Below, piece by piece: positions 22,911-33,258 of a stretch of DNA of 64,000 bases. The position numbers and the translations under genes were made by a program. Positions within the stretch are counted from its first letter, which is position 1. Each line of letters begins with the position of its first letter. The stretch comes from Incurvaria masculella (taxonomy: Eukaryota; Arthropoda; Insecta; Lepidoptera; Incurvariidae). The notes beneath the pieces were generated by a model, which did no database searches, was not told the origin of the DNA, and saw only the letters and a program-made list of their open reading frames with translations. The stretch lies in the NCBI GenBank assembly GCA_946894095.1, contig OX335665.1, positions 6,954,001 through 7,018,000 on the forward strand, written 5' to 3'.

Positions 22911-23064
22911 TTGCACGAAGAGACGGCTGAGTTAATCAATGTTCAAACACGTCACTTTTAGTGAACTGCATGGAGTTCCTTCCATACGGTCGACACAAAG
23001 TGACGTGTTTAATCATACTTTGACGTTGATTTTGATTTTTTGTTCTTTTGTGCACTCGGCCCTA
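22911..23064 (+). mobile_element. Family E short MITE, copy 1
   Basis: About 155 bp, from TTAGCCCCGATTGCACGA to GTGCACTCGGCCCTAA (partial terminal inverted repeats). Seven copies lie in the window. It is directly followed by copy 2 in the same orientation. Confidence 0.8.
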
Positions 23065-23227
23065 AGCCCCAGTTGCACAAAGAGACGGCCAAGTTAATCA
23101 ATGTTCAAACACGTCACTTTTAGTGAACTGCATGGAGTTCCTTCCATACGATCGACACAAAGTGACGTGTTTAATCATACTTTGACGTTGATTTTGATTT
23201 TTTGTTCTTTTGTGCACTCGGCCCTAA
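23065..23227 (+). mobile_element. Family E short MITE, copy 2 (tandem with copy 1)
   Basis: Begins in the CCTAAGCCCC junction where copy 1 ends and differs from copy 1 at only a handful of positions. It looks like a tandem duplication or an insertion into the end of copy 1. Confidence 0.8.
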
Positions 23228-23650
23228 GACTAATCAAAAGTAAAACTAACTAGTGTCAAAAGTGACATTTCGTCAATAGTGACGTAAGAAAGTACATAGT
23301 ACTTTTCGTTCGTTTTAGTTCCAGATACGACCGTTGATCTTTAGCCTTTAGAGCCAAGGTCACGTCAGACAGCACACATTTCCGTTAGTCTTAGTTTCAG
23401 GTAGGTACGTCTCTTTGGCTGAGAAAAATAGTCGCAACTGGAACTAAAACTAACCTAGAGTGTACTACTTTACCTCGTGTCAAAAGTGACATTCATACAA
23501 AAATTGACATACGTAAGCACTGTCGTGTATTGTATCATCCATAAACAGTATACTATACATGTTTTATTCGAAAGTTTTGAATCCATAGGCACCTGAACTA
23601 GTTTACACTGTGTCAGGTGCCAATAGTTTCTCCCATTCGGATTTGTCATA
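23228..23650. other. Unassigned sequence with dispersed inverted similarity
   Basis: Segments such as 'gtcaaaagtgaca' recur at 23255 and 23480, and 'tagtcgcaac' occurs on either side of the E pair (22886, 23430). This suggests a decayed inverted-repeat element around E1/E2. Confidence 0.3.
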
Positions 23651-23659
23651 TTTTAACAT

Positions 23660-23730
23660 TAAGGATGTTCCGACCCATACAATGTTTTTTTTACACAGAA
23701 CGCAAAAAGTATTGCACTTTAATTCACGAA
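23660..23730. mobile_element. Family K fragment
   Basis: TTAA followed by GGATGTTCCGACCCATACAA and ending near 'aaaaagtattgcacttta'. The same block occurs inverted at 25108-25166 and 27278-27340, each ending at TTAA. Confidence 0.6.
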
Positions 23731-23750
23731 TTCGTCAAAAATATTAAAAA

Positions 23751-24877
23751 CTAGCTGCGGTACCCGGCTCCGCTCGGGTTAGTGTCGGCTAAATTATCTC
23801 ATGAATAAAAAGTAGCCCACATGACTGGTCCAAAATAGGGTCAAACTGGTCCAGGACAATGTATCCATGTACCAAATTTAATCAAGATCGTTCGAGCCGA
23901 AATAGCATGATTTAATGAGAAACATCCAATAATTCCCATTTAGAGCTTCGTTGACGTTTGGTGGCTATTTAAAAAAAAAACATTTGCCGCGAGAACCTTT
24001 CTGCACTTTCACTGCTACATTGCTTACCTAGTAAGTAACGCGTAACGTAGGTAAGTTTTGCGTGGACTCCAACCCACAGCCAGCCTCAACATCGAAAACA
24101 GTAACCCATCTCGAACCTGACTGCTCCCAGAGATGCTATACATTGATAAAATACGCATATAAATCAGGTAAGTGGTTCGCATGTTATAAGACTTTAAGAC
24201 TCACTACTTACCCTTCTGGTAATGAAGCGTTATATTATGTAATTTATAAGTTTTTAGTAGAATCAGGCTAGACGTAGATACAATGCACATCTAAATCGAG
24301 TAATTGGATCTCAAGGATTTTATTCTGTTGGTCGCTCCTCCGGCGATTTAGCGTGATGCCAAGTAGTCCTAAAGTTGCAGGAAATACCAAGCCGTACTTC
24401 AGTAAAAGTAAGCGCTGCCGCCGCAAAGCCGAGCCGTGCATAGCATTGCAGTTTGTATGACAGCCCCATCTTAGCGTAAGCGGAACTGAATTCTATTTAG
24501 CCAATCCTAATTCCCGGGTAGTTAAATGTACATGTACTAAGTTTTACAAATCGCTAGTGCCTTGAAAATTCGCCAAACGGACACCAAACAGTCACGACGT
24601 CTGCCCTCCCCCCGCCGCCGCCCCCGGCCCCGCTCCCCTTGGTGTGAAGTAGCGCTACCGGCATCGTTTTCGCAGCCCCGTGAAAGTTCTAAAGCCCATG
24701 GGCACATAAATTGTAGCCTATGTGTTATTCTGATGTATAAGCTATATTATTGTAAAGTTTCATTAGAATCCATTCAGTAGTTTTTACGTGAAAGAGTAAC
24801 AAACATCCATCCATCCATCCATCCATCCATCCATCCATCCATTATTACAAACTTTCCCCTTTATATTATTTATTAGA
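23751..24877 (-). mobile_element. Non-autonomous Helitron-like element, copy 1
   Basis: On the minus strand it starts TCTAATAAATAA (24877) and ends in CTAG (23751). A terminal hairpin with ACCCG..CGGGT arms lies just before the end, and the element is inserted between A and T with no duplication. It contains a (GGAT)n microsatellite, the core 'gttactctttcacgtaaaaa' and a captured 5S-headed SINE piece at about 24055-24135. It is almost identical to 58714-59832 in inverse orientation. No Rep/helicase is encoded. Confidence 0.8.
24806..24842. repeat. (CATC)n microsatellite
   Basis: About nine tandem CATC units inside the Helitron-like element. The sister copy has only about seven (58749-58778). 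Confidence 0.9.
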
Positions 24878-25107
24878 TATTAGATTAGATAGCCATAGTA
24901 GTTGCAGCGAAAACATATTCACAATTTCAGGTTTAATGGTTTCGTTGTAATTGCCGATTAGAAGTTTTACACCGTTAGATGGCGCTGTTAAATAAAAATC
25001 GTATTTAAATAAATTGTAACAAAACCAATAATCCTGAAATTGTGAAATTGTTTTCGCTGCAAGTAATATGACTATATTAAACTTTTATTATGAATTCGTG
25101 GCTTAAA

Positions 25108-25166
25108 GTGCAATACTTTTTGCGTTATGTGTGCAAACAACTTTATATGGGTCGGAACAGCCTTAA
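25108..25166. mobile_element. Family K fragment ending at a shared TTAA
   Basis: Carries 'aaagtgcaatactttttgcg' to 'gggtcggaacagcc', then TTAA 25163-25166, which also starts family A copy 9. Confidence 0.6.
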
Positions 25167-25452
25167 GGTGGGCTTTCCCGCTCAACTCCCCATACAAACG
25201 TGGAGAGAAGATCATGCGCAAATTTCTTTTCAGAGATCCAAAATTATGGCTCAAATCTGCTTTATTAGATCGAATTAGACTTCTGATGACCATTGGCATT
25301 GTAAAATAGTGTTTCGTTTCTAAGTTATAAGGTCCGAAAGTTTTTCGCGCATTTTATACAATAACTTTGGAGGTGGATTACATAACAATAAAATAAAATA
25401 TCTTAAAAAGATTAGTCATCAGACCTAGCTTGTTTCATGAAGCTTAATAATC

Positions 25453-26702
25453 TTTTTTTTTTTTTCAGCTCATATATTTTCTTTTACAATCTGTCCAGGT
25501 TACAGGACATTCAGTAAAAAGTTTTGATTCGATTCGTTTGAGTTTGGCATGCTTGGTATGCGTCCAGTGATGCATCCAAATAGTTATATAGATCTAGATC
25601 AGGTTGATAACAGGTCAGCTGGTACTCTTCTTTTAAGCCTTCTTTTTAAGGACCCTGCACTCAGCAAGGACTTCGCCAGGATGTTTGGGTGATTATCAAT
25701 ACGTTTCTTGTACCTTTTGACAGTTTTGTAGCATTCCTCGTGGACGGTGGGAATTAATAAGTCTTTGTGAAGGGTTTCATTTGTGACATACCAGGGGGCA
25801 TCCACTATGATCCGAAGCATTTTAGATTGGAAGCGCTGTATGATGTCAGCGTTAGTCTTTGATGTGGTCCCCCAAAGCTGTAGCCCATAAGTCCATATTG
25901 GCTTAAGTATGCACTTGTATATTAACAGCTTGGACTCTAAAGAGATTTGCGATTTTCGATTTAATAGCCAGTACATTTTTCGTAGTTGTTGTCCAAGTTG
26001 CTTACGTTTAGTAAATATGTGTTTCTGCCATGTTAGGCGTCTGTCTAAATGTATCCCAAGGTATTTAACATTTTCAGCTTGCGGTATGTTAACTCCATTA
26101 AGTTTGACTGGTGGGCATGTCCCCCTTCTTAGTGTAAACGTTATGTGGACAGATTTGGTTTCATTTGCCTTCATTCGCCAGCGTTTTAACCAGTTAGTTG
26201 TTTCGTTTAGACTAGATTGTAGGATTTGCGATGCTATTTTTGCATCAGGATGTGAGGCCAGTATTGCGGTATCGTCTGCAAAAGTACCTGTTAGGACTTT
26301 TTCTGATGTCGGGAGGTCGGTCGTATGGAGAAGGTAGAGGATTGGACCCAGGACGCTACCCTGTGGGACTCCTGCTTGGATAGGGTAGAGACCAGTATTT
26401 GAATCACCATAGCGCACCATAAATCGTCTCGTTTCCAGGTAGGTTTTCAGTAATTCAAACCATTGGAATGGCAAATATGATTTAATTTTGTGCAAGAGTC
26501 CATCATGCCAAACTTTGTCGAAAGCCTGGGAAATGTCCAAGAATGCAGCAGAGCAGTAGCCTTTGGATTCAAATGTCTTATTTATTTCATTTGTTAGTCT
26601 GTGCACCTGATCAATTGTGCCATGCTTGCGACGAAATCCAAACTAATGGGAGGGAATAATGTCATGACCATCAATGTAAGGCATAAGTCTTAACAGGAGC
26701 AA
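25453..26702 (-). mobile_element. Jockey-clade LINE, 5'-truncated insertion
   Basis: Poly(A) tail on the minus strand (T run 25453-25465), about 145-bp 3' UTR, then a reverse transcriptase ORF cut at its 5' end. Target duplication TTAATAATC is at 25444-25452 and 26703-26711. Confidence 0.9.
25599..26606 (-). CDS. Jockey-type LINE reverse transcriptase, C-terminal 335 aa
   Basis: RNA-dependent DNA polymerase domain of a non-LTR retrotransposon. Visible motifs in order are motif A FLDISQAFDKVWHDGLL (residues about 23-39), motif B AGVPQGSVLGP (about 78-88), catalytic motif C FADDTAI (about 109), thumb-side KYLGIHLDRRLTWQKH, and the C-terminal ILKPIWTYGLQLWG. Both catalytic aspartates are kept. 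Upstream, the frame continues to the 5' truncation but is broken by TAG (26645-26643). The N-terminal RT fingers, the endonuclease and ORF1 are missing. The copy cannot move by itself. Confidence 0.88.
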   Translation of the reverse strand: MHRLTNEINKTFESKGYCSAAFLDISQAFDKVWHDGLLHKIKSYLPFQWFELLKTYLETRRFMVRYGDSNTGLYPIQAGVPQGSVLGPILYLLHTTDLPTSEKVLTGTFADDTAILASHPDAKIASQILQSSLNETTNWLKRWRMKANETKSVHITFTLRRGTCPPVKLNGVNIPQAENVKYLGIHLDRRLTWQKHIFTKRKQLGQQLRKMYWLLNRKSQISLESKLLIYKCILKPIWTYGLQLWGTTSKTNADIIQRFQSKMLRIIVDAPWYVTNETLHKDLLIPTVHEECYKTVKRYKKRIDNHPNILAKSLLSAGSLKRRLKRRVPADLLST

Positions 26703-26775
26703 TTAATAATCAAGTTAGAATTTGTTTGATTTTTGACTACAGCGGTCGTGATTTACTTTTAGATATAAGTCGCTA

Positions 26776-27765
26776 TGTAGTTAAGAGCATCCTCATTCAT
26801 ACCTAAACATTTTGGACCAATTTTTGCGATTAAAACGAGATAGCCAGAGCACGACGTCGCTTAGTTAAGAGCAGCTCGGAATAATTCTTTCCCGCATAAC
26901 GCGTGAAACCGTTTTTTTTATTGTTTCGTTAAAGAAGTTGGAAAATGTTAAACATGTTCTTCGCTTAATGGGTAGATAATGTTAAGATCTTTGAAATGGT
27001 AGTAAAATAAATATTAGTTAATACCTATATAGGCCGCAAAATTTAAAAAGAATATATTTGAGACCTGACATTTTTTTCCATGCATAAAATATAAATTTCT
27101 GTAACATTTTTCTTCCTGTTTTGTTAGAATGTTAGTTGGAATTATACATGTTTTTTTTTCATGTTCTCATTCCATAAAGATAAGGAACTTAACGCAATCA
27201 AACCATTCGCATTGGCTAGTATAACCATATTTTTTTTCGTAAATCTTACCAAATCAAACACTATGCGCATTGTCTTAAAGTGCAATACTTTTTGCGTTCT
27301 AAGTAAAAAAAAACATTGTATGGGTCGGAACATCCTTAAATAACTACTTTTCCTAAGTTTTAGTTTCAGTTAAGACTATAAACGACAGCCTTTATCTCCG
27401 TCCCGTTATCCCGTTAGATGGCAATGACCATGAACACTTAAGCGAAGCTTGAGCTTGCCAGCCGTTATGCATGATTATGTAATTTATCCAGACTTTAGGT
27501 GTCTGCTTTTAGCCCGAGGTCAGCCATAAACTTTAGTCTCGGAGCTGTGATAAAGCAAATACTTTTTCAAACGTTTTATCTACGTAACCATAGATTAAAG
27601 AGGAAAGGATGGATTGCTAACGTCATACCAGTGTTGAATAGGGATAATAAAAGTTAACAGGTGGCGTTGCAATTCGCATTTCAGAAACCATATCAAATCA
27701 AAGATATGTTTAAAAAATACTTCACTCCAATTACTTTGACACTTTTGGTTAATCTTTTACAGTCG
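26776..27765. other. Mostly unassigned; family A/K chimeric fragment inside
   Basis: 27228-27277 matches family A ('cgtaaatcttaccaaatcaa') and 27278-27340 matches family K and ends at TTAA. The rest has no recognised gene or repeat. Confidence 0.4.
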
Positions 27766-27893
27766 TATTCCGAGTTAACCTGTCAAAACTTATTACGAGA
27801 TAAGCACCGGACTGACCATACAAAAACCGGTTTAGTCCGAACGTAATACGCGTACTAAAGTTAGTACGCCCACTCTGAACGATGCTGTTAATA
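27766..27893. mobile_element. Family R short inverted-repeat element, copy 1
   Basis: Shares 'gcaccggactgaccatacaa' and 'aaccggtttagtccg' with 36769-36893, with ends resembling ATTCAGAG..AACT / AGTTAGT..CCCACTCTGAA. Confidence 0.6.
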
Positions 27894-27943
27894 ATTTTCA
27901 TTATCCTGGTTTTCATCAAGTACTGATTTATTTTAATCAACAC

Positions 27944-28444
27944 TTAAGGTGGCCCAGCCCGGCGGCACTAACTAATTCGCGGGCACGGTACAAAACCGTG
28001 CTGTTGCGCTCTGGGACCTTCTCTGTTTCAAAGAAAAAGATAGGTTCCGTGATGAGGAACATGCAACATGTCCACAAAAAAGACTATGTGCATAGTGTAT
28101 GATTTGGTAAGATTTACGAAAATTTTAATTACAAAACGACTTCTAGCTAAAAGTAAACCATGACCGCTGTAGTAAAAAATCTAACAAAAACCAAATAGAT
28201 TATAAATCTTGATTAAATAAGATATGTCTGATCACTAATCTTTTTAAGAGGTTCTTACTTTATCATTGCGTAATCCACCTCCAAAGTTATTGTATAAAAC
28301 GCGCGAAAAATTCAAACTTTCGGACCTTATAACTTAGAAACCAAACACAATTTAAAATGCCAGCGGTCATCAGACATCTAGTTCGATCAAATAAAGCTAT
28401 TTTGGGCAAAATTTGGGATCTTTGACATGAAATATGGGCGTGAT
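27944..28444 (+). mobile_element. Family A MITE, copy 10 (right end lost)
   Basis: TTAA at 27944-27947 and left terminus GGTGGCCCAGCCCGG; breaks off at 'aatatgggcgtgat'. Confidence 0.82.
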
Positions 28445-28549
28445 ATTGATCCAGAGGGAAACGTAGTGGAAGGAGATTTTTTGTTATCATTATTGTTTTT
28501 TTTGTATGTTCCTCTGTGTTTTATAACATAAATTAATAAACATGAAATA

Positions 28550-28745
28550 GAAACCAATGAATATCCATGATATTTTTTTATTTACAGTGACATTACTTAA
28601 TTTATAGTTAAAATGGAACGATTTCGTCACACCTACGAGGGCAAAACTTTGGAATTAATCTGACTTTAATGACGGTGCAACTAGTTCTGGTAGTGACGGG
28701 AGATGGCGCTGGTTAGTAATGTCATAGAACCAGCGCAAACAGTTT
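28550..28745. repeat. Family U repeat, copy 1
   Basis: 'ccaatgaatatccatgatat', 'gacattacttaatttatag' and 'ggagatggcgctggttag' recur inverted at 39400-39550. The left part also recurs around the RTE insertion at 44999-45590. Confidence 0.5.
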
Positions 28746-28806
28746 TCGGCGAGTTTTATAAGTTGCATGAAGTTAGCTATCTATCCATTCTCTTTTATCT
28801 ATGACG

Positions 28807-28885
28807 TAGCTGGATATGGATGTTGGGCTATGCCAGGACCTTCCTCTTATGGCATGGCTGCAATGATTTGGATGGAAAAGACGGA
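28807..28885 (-). mobile_element. SINE C body fragment
   Basis: Decayed fragment with 'atgccaggaccttcc' and 'ggatggaaaagacgga'. Confidence 0.45.
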
Positions 28886-28949
28886 CTAAACATATTGCTG
28901 CTTCAGTCGACAGTGGATAAGTCATTGACACATAAATTACTTGAATAAG

Positions 28950-29085
28950 TGCATTTCATGCCTGTTCCGCGATGAGCAATGGTAAAAAGAGAGACCGAGG
29001 GACAGCATTACGCAGCTCCGGCGAGCATTCTCCATGGTAGAGACCATTTCTTCAGTGGTAGAGACGATAGAACAGAGAAATGCGA
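28950..29085 (-). pseudogene. CR1-type LINE fragment
   Basis: The minus strand reads FSVLYRLYH and, after a duplicated piece, LYHGECSPELRNAVPRS. This matches the CR1 motif (S/L)CVFYRIYHGECSEEL also seen at 62110-62170. The 'cta/tggtagagac' unit is partly duplicated. Confidence 0.55.
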
Positions 29086-29179
29086 ACCACATATATTCAA
29101 GATGGTGGACTCCGTGAATCAAAACCAACCCTTTCCGGTTGTAACCGGTTAATCATCCGCCAGCAACACAAAGCCCGCG

Positions 29180-29360
29180 CCACACGAGCGCTAATGAAGC
29201 CATTGTTGCGTTCGAAGTTCGAAATTATCAATTGCGACGCGGAGCGAGACGCGACACGGTGGCCGCGCGAATTTTTCGCTATCCCCCGCGCAAATTGCGA
29301 TCGATCAGTTCCGGCCAATTGCGCCGATTTCGAGCGTATTATAACGTTCCGGCGTATTGT
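29180..29360. other. GC-rich patch, unassigned
   Basis: CpG-rich block with open frames on both strands but no motif. No repeat partner found. Confidence 0.25.
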
Positions 29361-29985
29361 AGAAACTCTCTAATTAGATGGACGAGAGACAGAGAAAGAA
29401 GTACAGGCATCAACTCCTTGGTATGGGCACAGAATATGTCGTCGGTATACTGGTAAAACCCGCTAATTGTAATTTTTCAGTAAAATTCGTTAATAATGCA
29501 GTTCTACTTAATTTGCCAAGCTCTTTCTTATGGTAAAACCAATATATTGCTATGAAGTTTAGTTTTAAAGTTAGGTTGTGTAAACACATGGACAATTGTA
29601 CCAACCATTATGAGCTATTAAACTTCTGCAATTAAAGGGTTTTATCAGTATACCAACGATATAAATCACGATTTGTGCACCTATACAGGCACATTTCGCT
29701 TTTATGGGCTCTAAGCTAGTTTCGCTTGCGGAACTGTCGGGAATGGTTCTTCGAGATCACTATACTTAATCTGTGTTCGAGATCATATGTTTATAAATAA
29801 CAGAACCAGCAGTGCTGCGCCAGTGCAAGTGGCAACCCTGACACTCGATGGAGGGAAGGTATTTATCTCAAAAATCGCCTGAGTTGAGCTACTTCTGTGG
29901 CCTCGGTCGCACAGCTCCATATATACTGTGGTAGGGGGTTGGTGTAACCACTTTTACGTACAGAGCCCGTAGTCCCAGCTGTCAC
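29361..29985. other. Unassigned intergenic sequence
   Basis: No coding or repeat signal recognised. Confidence 0.35.
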
Positions 29986-30232
29986 CCTAAATTGGCGTTT
30001 ACGGCAAACCGATCGACTGACGTTTTCCGTAAAAACGTCAAACACCATACAAGTTTTTACTAGATATTCTGTGGTTTTACTTCTTCAAGCTGTCAAAGTC
30101 AAACTCGGACTTCCGATTGGTATGAAAACGCGGAGTCGGCGTAAACGGCAATGTCGACGTATTTACGGCAACGTTGAGTAAGCTGTCAAATCAAACTCAG
30201 ACTCGCAAATGTTAGATCGATTAACGCCCACT
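29986..30232. mobile_element. Family T element, copy 1
   Basis: 'taaattggcgtttacg', 'attctgtggttttacttctt' and 'cggcaatgtcgacgtattta' recur in inverse order and orientation at 39057-39350. Confidence 0.55.
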
Positions 30233-30890
30233 GCGTGGTCTCTTCAATTTCTCCATACATATTATTTTTGACATGCAACATTTATTATTTCTTATTTCTA
30301 TTTCTACAAAGTCATACTTTGTAGCAAGTATTTGGTAGACTACGATCAAGCCTCCTATATGCCGAACGCAACCGGAAATGTAGTTCGGTTCGTCTCCCAC
30401 TGTACAGTCGACCAAACGTTAGAGGATACACTTACAGTTAAACGTAAAAATGAATGGTGTTTAAATACAACCACTGATTCAATTTTGTTAGGGTTTTGTT
30501 TACTCAGTAGCTAGTAGACATCCTCAACTACGTTTGAATCTATACTCTTCACTATAATTATTTCCAAAAGTCAAAGTATTTCGACTGTTCATCTTTTCTT
30601 TCAACCGGATGTGTATCCTAAACTATTTGTTCGATTGTACCTAAGCCTGGATGCCTCAATAAATAATAATCATTTGGTAACAGCGACCGATGCGCTTCGG
30701 ACGAAAACGATCGGAACCGCGAAGCCACCGCACCAAATAGACGCCAAAGAAATTCAATCGCTCAATCGGAGCGGACAAAAAAGTGATTAGCTCATAGAAA
30801 ACGAGACTCCTCCATGTAACGAGTTGCGATAAAAAGTCTCTTGTTGGTGCCTTTTTTGCGGTCAGAACGTGATAAAAAGGCTCGTTTACT

Positions 30891-31019
30891 AGTCATTTCC
30901 TTGCCTAAAGGCGTTCGATTCTAGTACCTTTTCAGCTGCGGACGTAGTAAGTTTCCAAGTCATTTCCTTGCCTAAAGGCGTTCGATTCTAGTACCTTCGC
31001 AGCTGCGGACGTAGTGAGT
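30891..31019 (+). repeat. Tandem duplication, two 62-bp units at 67-bp spacing
   Basis: 'agtcatttccttgcctaaag' through 'agctgcggacgtagt' occurs twice with only a few substitutions. It is not shared elsewhere in the window. Confidence 0.85.
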
Positions 31020-31062
31020 AACCTGTCTTGTATATTCTCTGATTTGTCAAGTTCTATCAAAT

Positions 31063-31215
31063 CCCCAAATACACATGGAAAGAAGATCACGCCCATATTT
31101 TTGTCAGAGATCTCAAATTTTCCTCAAAATCGCTTTATTTGATCGAACTAGACGTCTGATGACCGTTCGCGTTGTACAATTGTGTTTGGTTTCTAAGTTA
31201 TAAGGTCCGAAAGTT
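31063..31215 (-). mobile_element. Family A fragment, copy 11
   Basis: Near-terminal interior of family A ('aagaagatcacgcccatatt' to 'aaggtccgaaagttcg'); both termini missing. Confidence 0.65.
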
Positions 31216-31252
31216 CGATTTATTCGCGCGTATATTTTGAGTTAAGGCTGTC

Positions 31253-31480
31253 GTGAAGTCTAAGATTTGGAAAATTATAAAAATGCATTTTTTGGTCATT
31301 ATTTGGCCAATAATTTTGCACGGCGCCAGCGAAATCGTCTGCCAGGCCATAACGTTTCCCTACCAATGGATTTATTTTTATCACTCGAGAAAGCCTTATT
31401 CTATGTCCTTATATTTTTATTTTTATGTAACTGGATTTAGAGAGATTTTACAACAATTATTATGCATTTTTTTAAAATAA
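31253..31480 (+). CDS. Orphan 75-codon open frame, possible membrane-protein exon
   Basis: Between two MITE sequences lies an ORF rich in aromatic and aliphatic residues: HFLVIIWPIILHGASEIVCQ, FPYQWIYFYHSR and LYFYFYVTGFREILQQLLC. Two hydrophobic segments could be membrane helices, as in insect chemoreceptor or transporter fragments. I do not recognise a specific family. AT-rich sequence can mimic such a composition, so this could be chance or a gene relic. Confidence 0.2.
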   Translation: MKSKIWKIIKMHFLVIIWPIILHGASEIVCQAITFPYQWIYFYHSRKPYSMSLYFYFYVTGFREILQQLLCIFLK

Positions 31481-31498
31481 GAATTTTATATTGGCTTC

Positions 31499-32048
31499 TT
31501 AAGGTGGCCCAACCCGCTCATCTCCCCATACAAAAGGGGAAAGAAGATCACGCCTATATTTCTTGTCAGAGATGCAAAATTTTGCTCAAAATAGCTTTAT
31601 TTGATTGAACTAGATGTCTGATGACCATTGGCATTGTAAAATTGTGTTTGGTTTCCAAGTTATAACGTCCGAAAGTTCGGATTTTTCGCGCGTTTTATAC
31701 AATAACTTTGGAGGTGGATTACGCAATGATAAAGTAAGAACATCTTAAAAAGATTAGTCATCAGACATAGCTTATTTAATCAAGATTTAGAATCTATTTG
31801 GTTTTTGTTAGATTTTTAACTACAGCGGTCGTGGTTTACTTTTAGCTATAAGTCGTTTTGAAATTAAAATTTTCGTAAATCTTACCAAATCATATACTAT
31901 GCACATTGTCTTTTTTGTGGACAGGTTGCATCTTCCTCATCACGGAGCCTGTCTTGTTCTTAGAAACAGAGAAGGTCCCAGAGCGCAACAGCACGGTTTT
32001 GTACCGTGCCCGCAAATGAGTTGAGGCCGCCGGGTTGGGCCACCTTAA
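31499..32048 (-). mobile_element. Family A TTAA MITE, copy 12
   Basis: Full-length reverse copy with TTAA at 31499-31502 and 32045-32048 and intact terminal repeats. Confidence 0.88.
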
Positions 32049-32559
32049 CGGAAGAACATTAGACTTAGATTTATCCTTCGAAAAATAGCTAACTAAGTGC
32101 GTGGTCTGATTTGAACTTAAGTTACCGACAGCGCGTTCACAACTGGTCCGTTCAAACTCAATGTACAAACGAGCCGAGCAACGAGCCACATACCTATGCG
32201 TACTATGGCGCCGAGGGTGATGCGCTGCGTACATTTTGAATGAGCAAATAAAAAAACTTTGGAGAAGCACAATCAATTTTCGTTAGTCTTAGTTTCCGTT
32301 ACAACTATTTATCTCAGCCTTAATGTTCACAATATACATAGCTTCGTACGCTTCGTATAACGCACGTGATTAAGTATATCGGTCATCATATCCGACACGT
32401 CAGCAAAATTATCGTAGCGCTTAAAGCGTTGGTAAGTAACACTCCGTTCAACAATAGGTCACCGGGCTATCGCCACATTACAAAGCAGCGTTTATGTTCG
32501 CTTGCCACATTGCAGATTGTCATGTCATTAAAATGAATCTGACCTTATTTACCGAGCCC
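32049..32559. other. Unassigned; short repeat shared with 1363-1415
   Basis: 32099-32150 matches 1363-1415. The remainder has no recognised signal. Confidence 0.35.
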
Positions 32560-33258
32560 TTAAGAGGATAATGAGGTGATCGAGTTCCATACAATGGCTC
32601 GTGGCTGTTTCCTCAGTCAAATTAGAAAATGTATTTCTGAAATTTTGCACATTACATAAACCAACTAAGAGCTACGTCTGTACTTGTGATTTTTTTGATA
32701 ACTTAACTAATATACAAGATACATTTTTTTTTAACATATTTTATTTCATTTATTTAAAGTTTTTGGTAGGTACCTAGTAAAACTACACTAATGCTGAGAT
32801 TCATAGACATTACTCGTATTTGGCTGAGCCAAAATATGTCTTTCGACTGTCAGTTTTGACATAAAATGTATGGAAAGAATGTCAAATTTGACAGTCGGAA
32901 GCCATACTTTGGCTCAGCCAAGTACGAGTAATGTCTATGAATCTCCGCACAAGTTACCTCAAAAATGTATAGATCCGCGGATTCTTTGGTAAAGAAGAAT
33001 CCGCAAAGAAACTTTACTGGTTTTCCATACACAGTAATTGTAATACATACTAGATCAATATACATATTGACACAAATCTTTAGAGGCATATATCATGGAT
33101 AGATATTAAAGAAAACAAAGCGTTAGGTACGTCTGCACGTTATTTGATTTATAGTCGATTTATTACTGTGCAAAATTTCAGAACAATATTTCTTAATTTG
33201 ACTGAGGAAACCGGCACGAGCCATTGCATGGAAATCGATCACCTCATTATCCTCTTAA
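32560..33258. mobile_element. Family P TTAA element with about 90-bp terminal inverted repeats
   Basis: TTAA at 32560-32563 and 33255-33258. Arms GAGGATAATGAGGTGATCGA.. pair with ..TCGATCACCTCATTATCCTC and extend through the 'gaggaaac/gtttcctc' and 'caaaatttcaga/tctgaaattttg' segments. No transposase. It holds the small palindrome O. Confidence 0.8.
32795..32945. mobile_element. Family O palindromic MITE inside P
   Basis: 151-bp near-perfect palindrome. 'gagattcatagacattactc' at the left end is complementary to the right end, and pairing continues through 'ttggctgagccaaa' and 'gactgtca..tgacagtc'. It could fold into a 70-bp hairpin. Confidence 0.8.

Larger units (their letters stand above)
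25163..26775 (-). mobile_element. Family A MITE, copy 9, split by a Jockey-type LINE
   Basis: Left TTAA 25163-25166 with the variant terminus GGTGGGCTTTCCCG. The sequence continues to 25452, resumes after the LINE at 26703 and ends truncated near 26775. The interrupted site is a 9-bp direct repeat. Confidence 0.75.

Noticed and set aside
24062..24271. Identical small ORFs at 24062-24271/59312-59521 and 24562-24780/58803-59021
   Set aside because: Their identity reflects two recent Helitron copies. They cover a captured SINE and a GC-rich tract and are not conserved proteins.
31889..32276. 128-codon minus ORF reading VLLRSGTFSVSK
   Set aside because: The same peptide appears at other family A copies (20167-20508, 3430-3738). 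It is translation of the MITE end.
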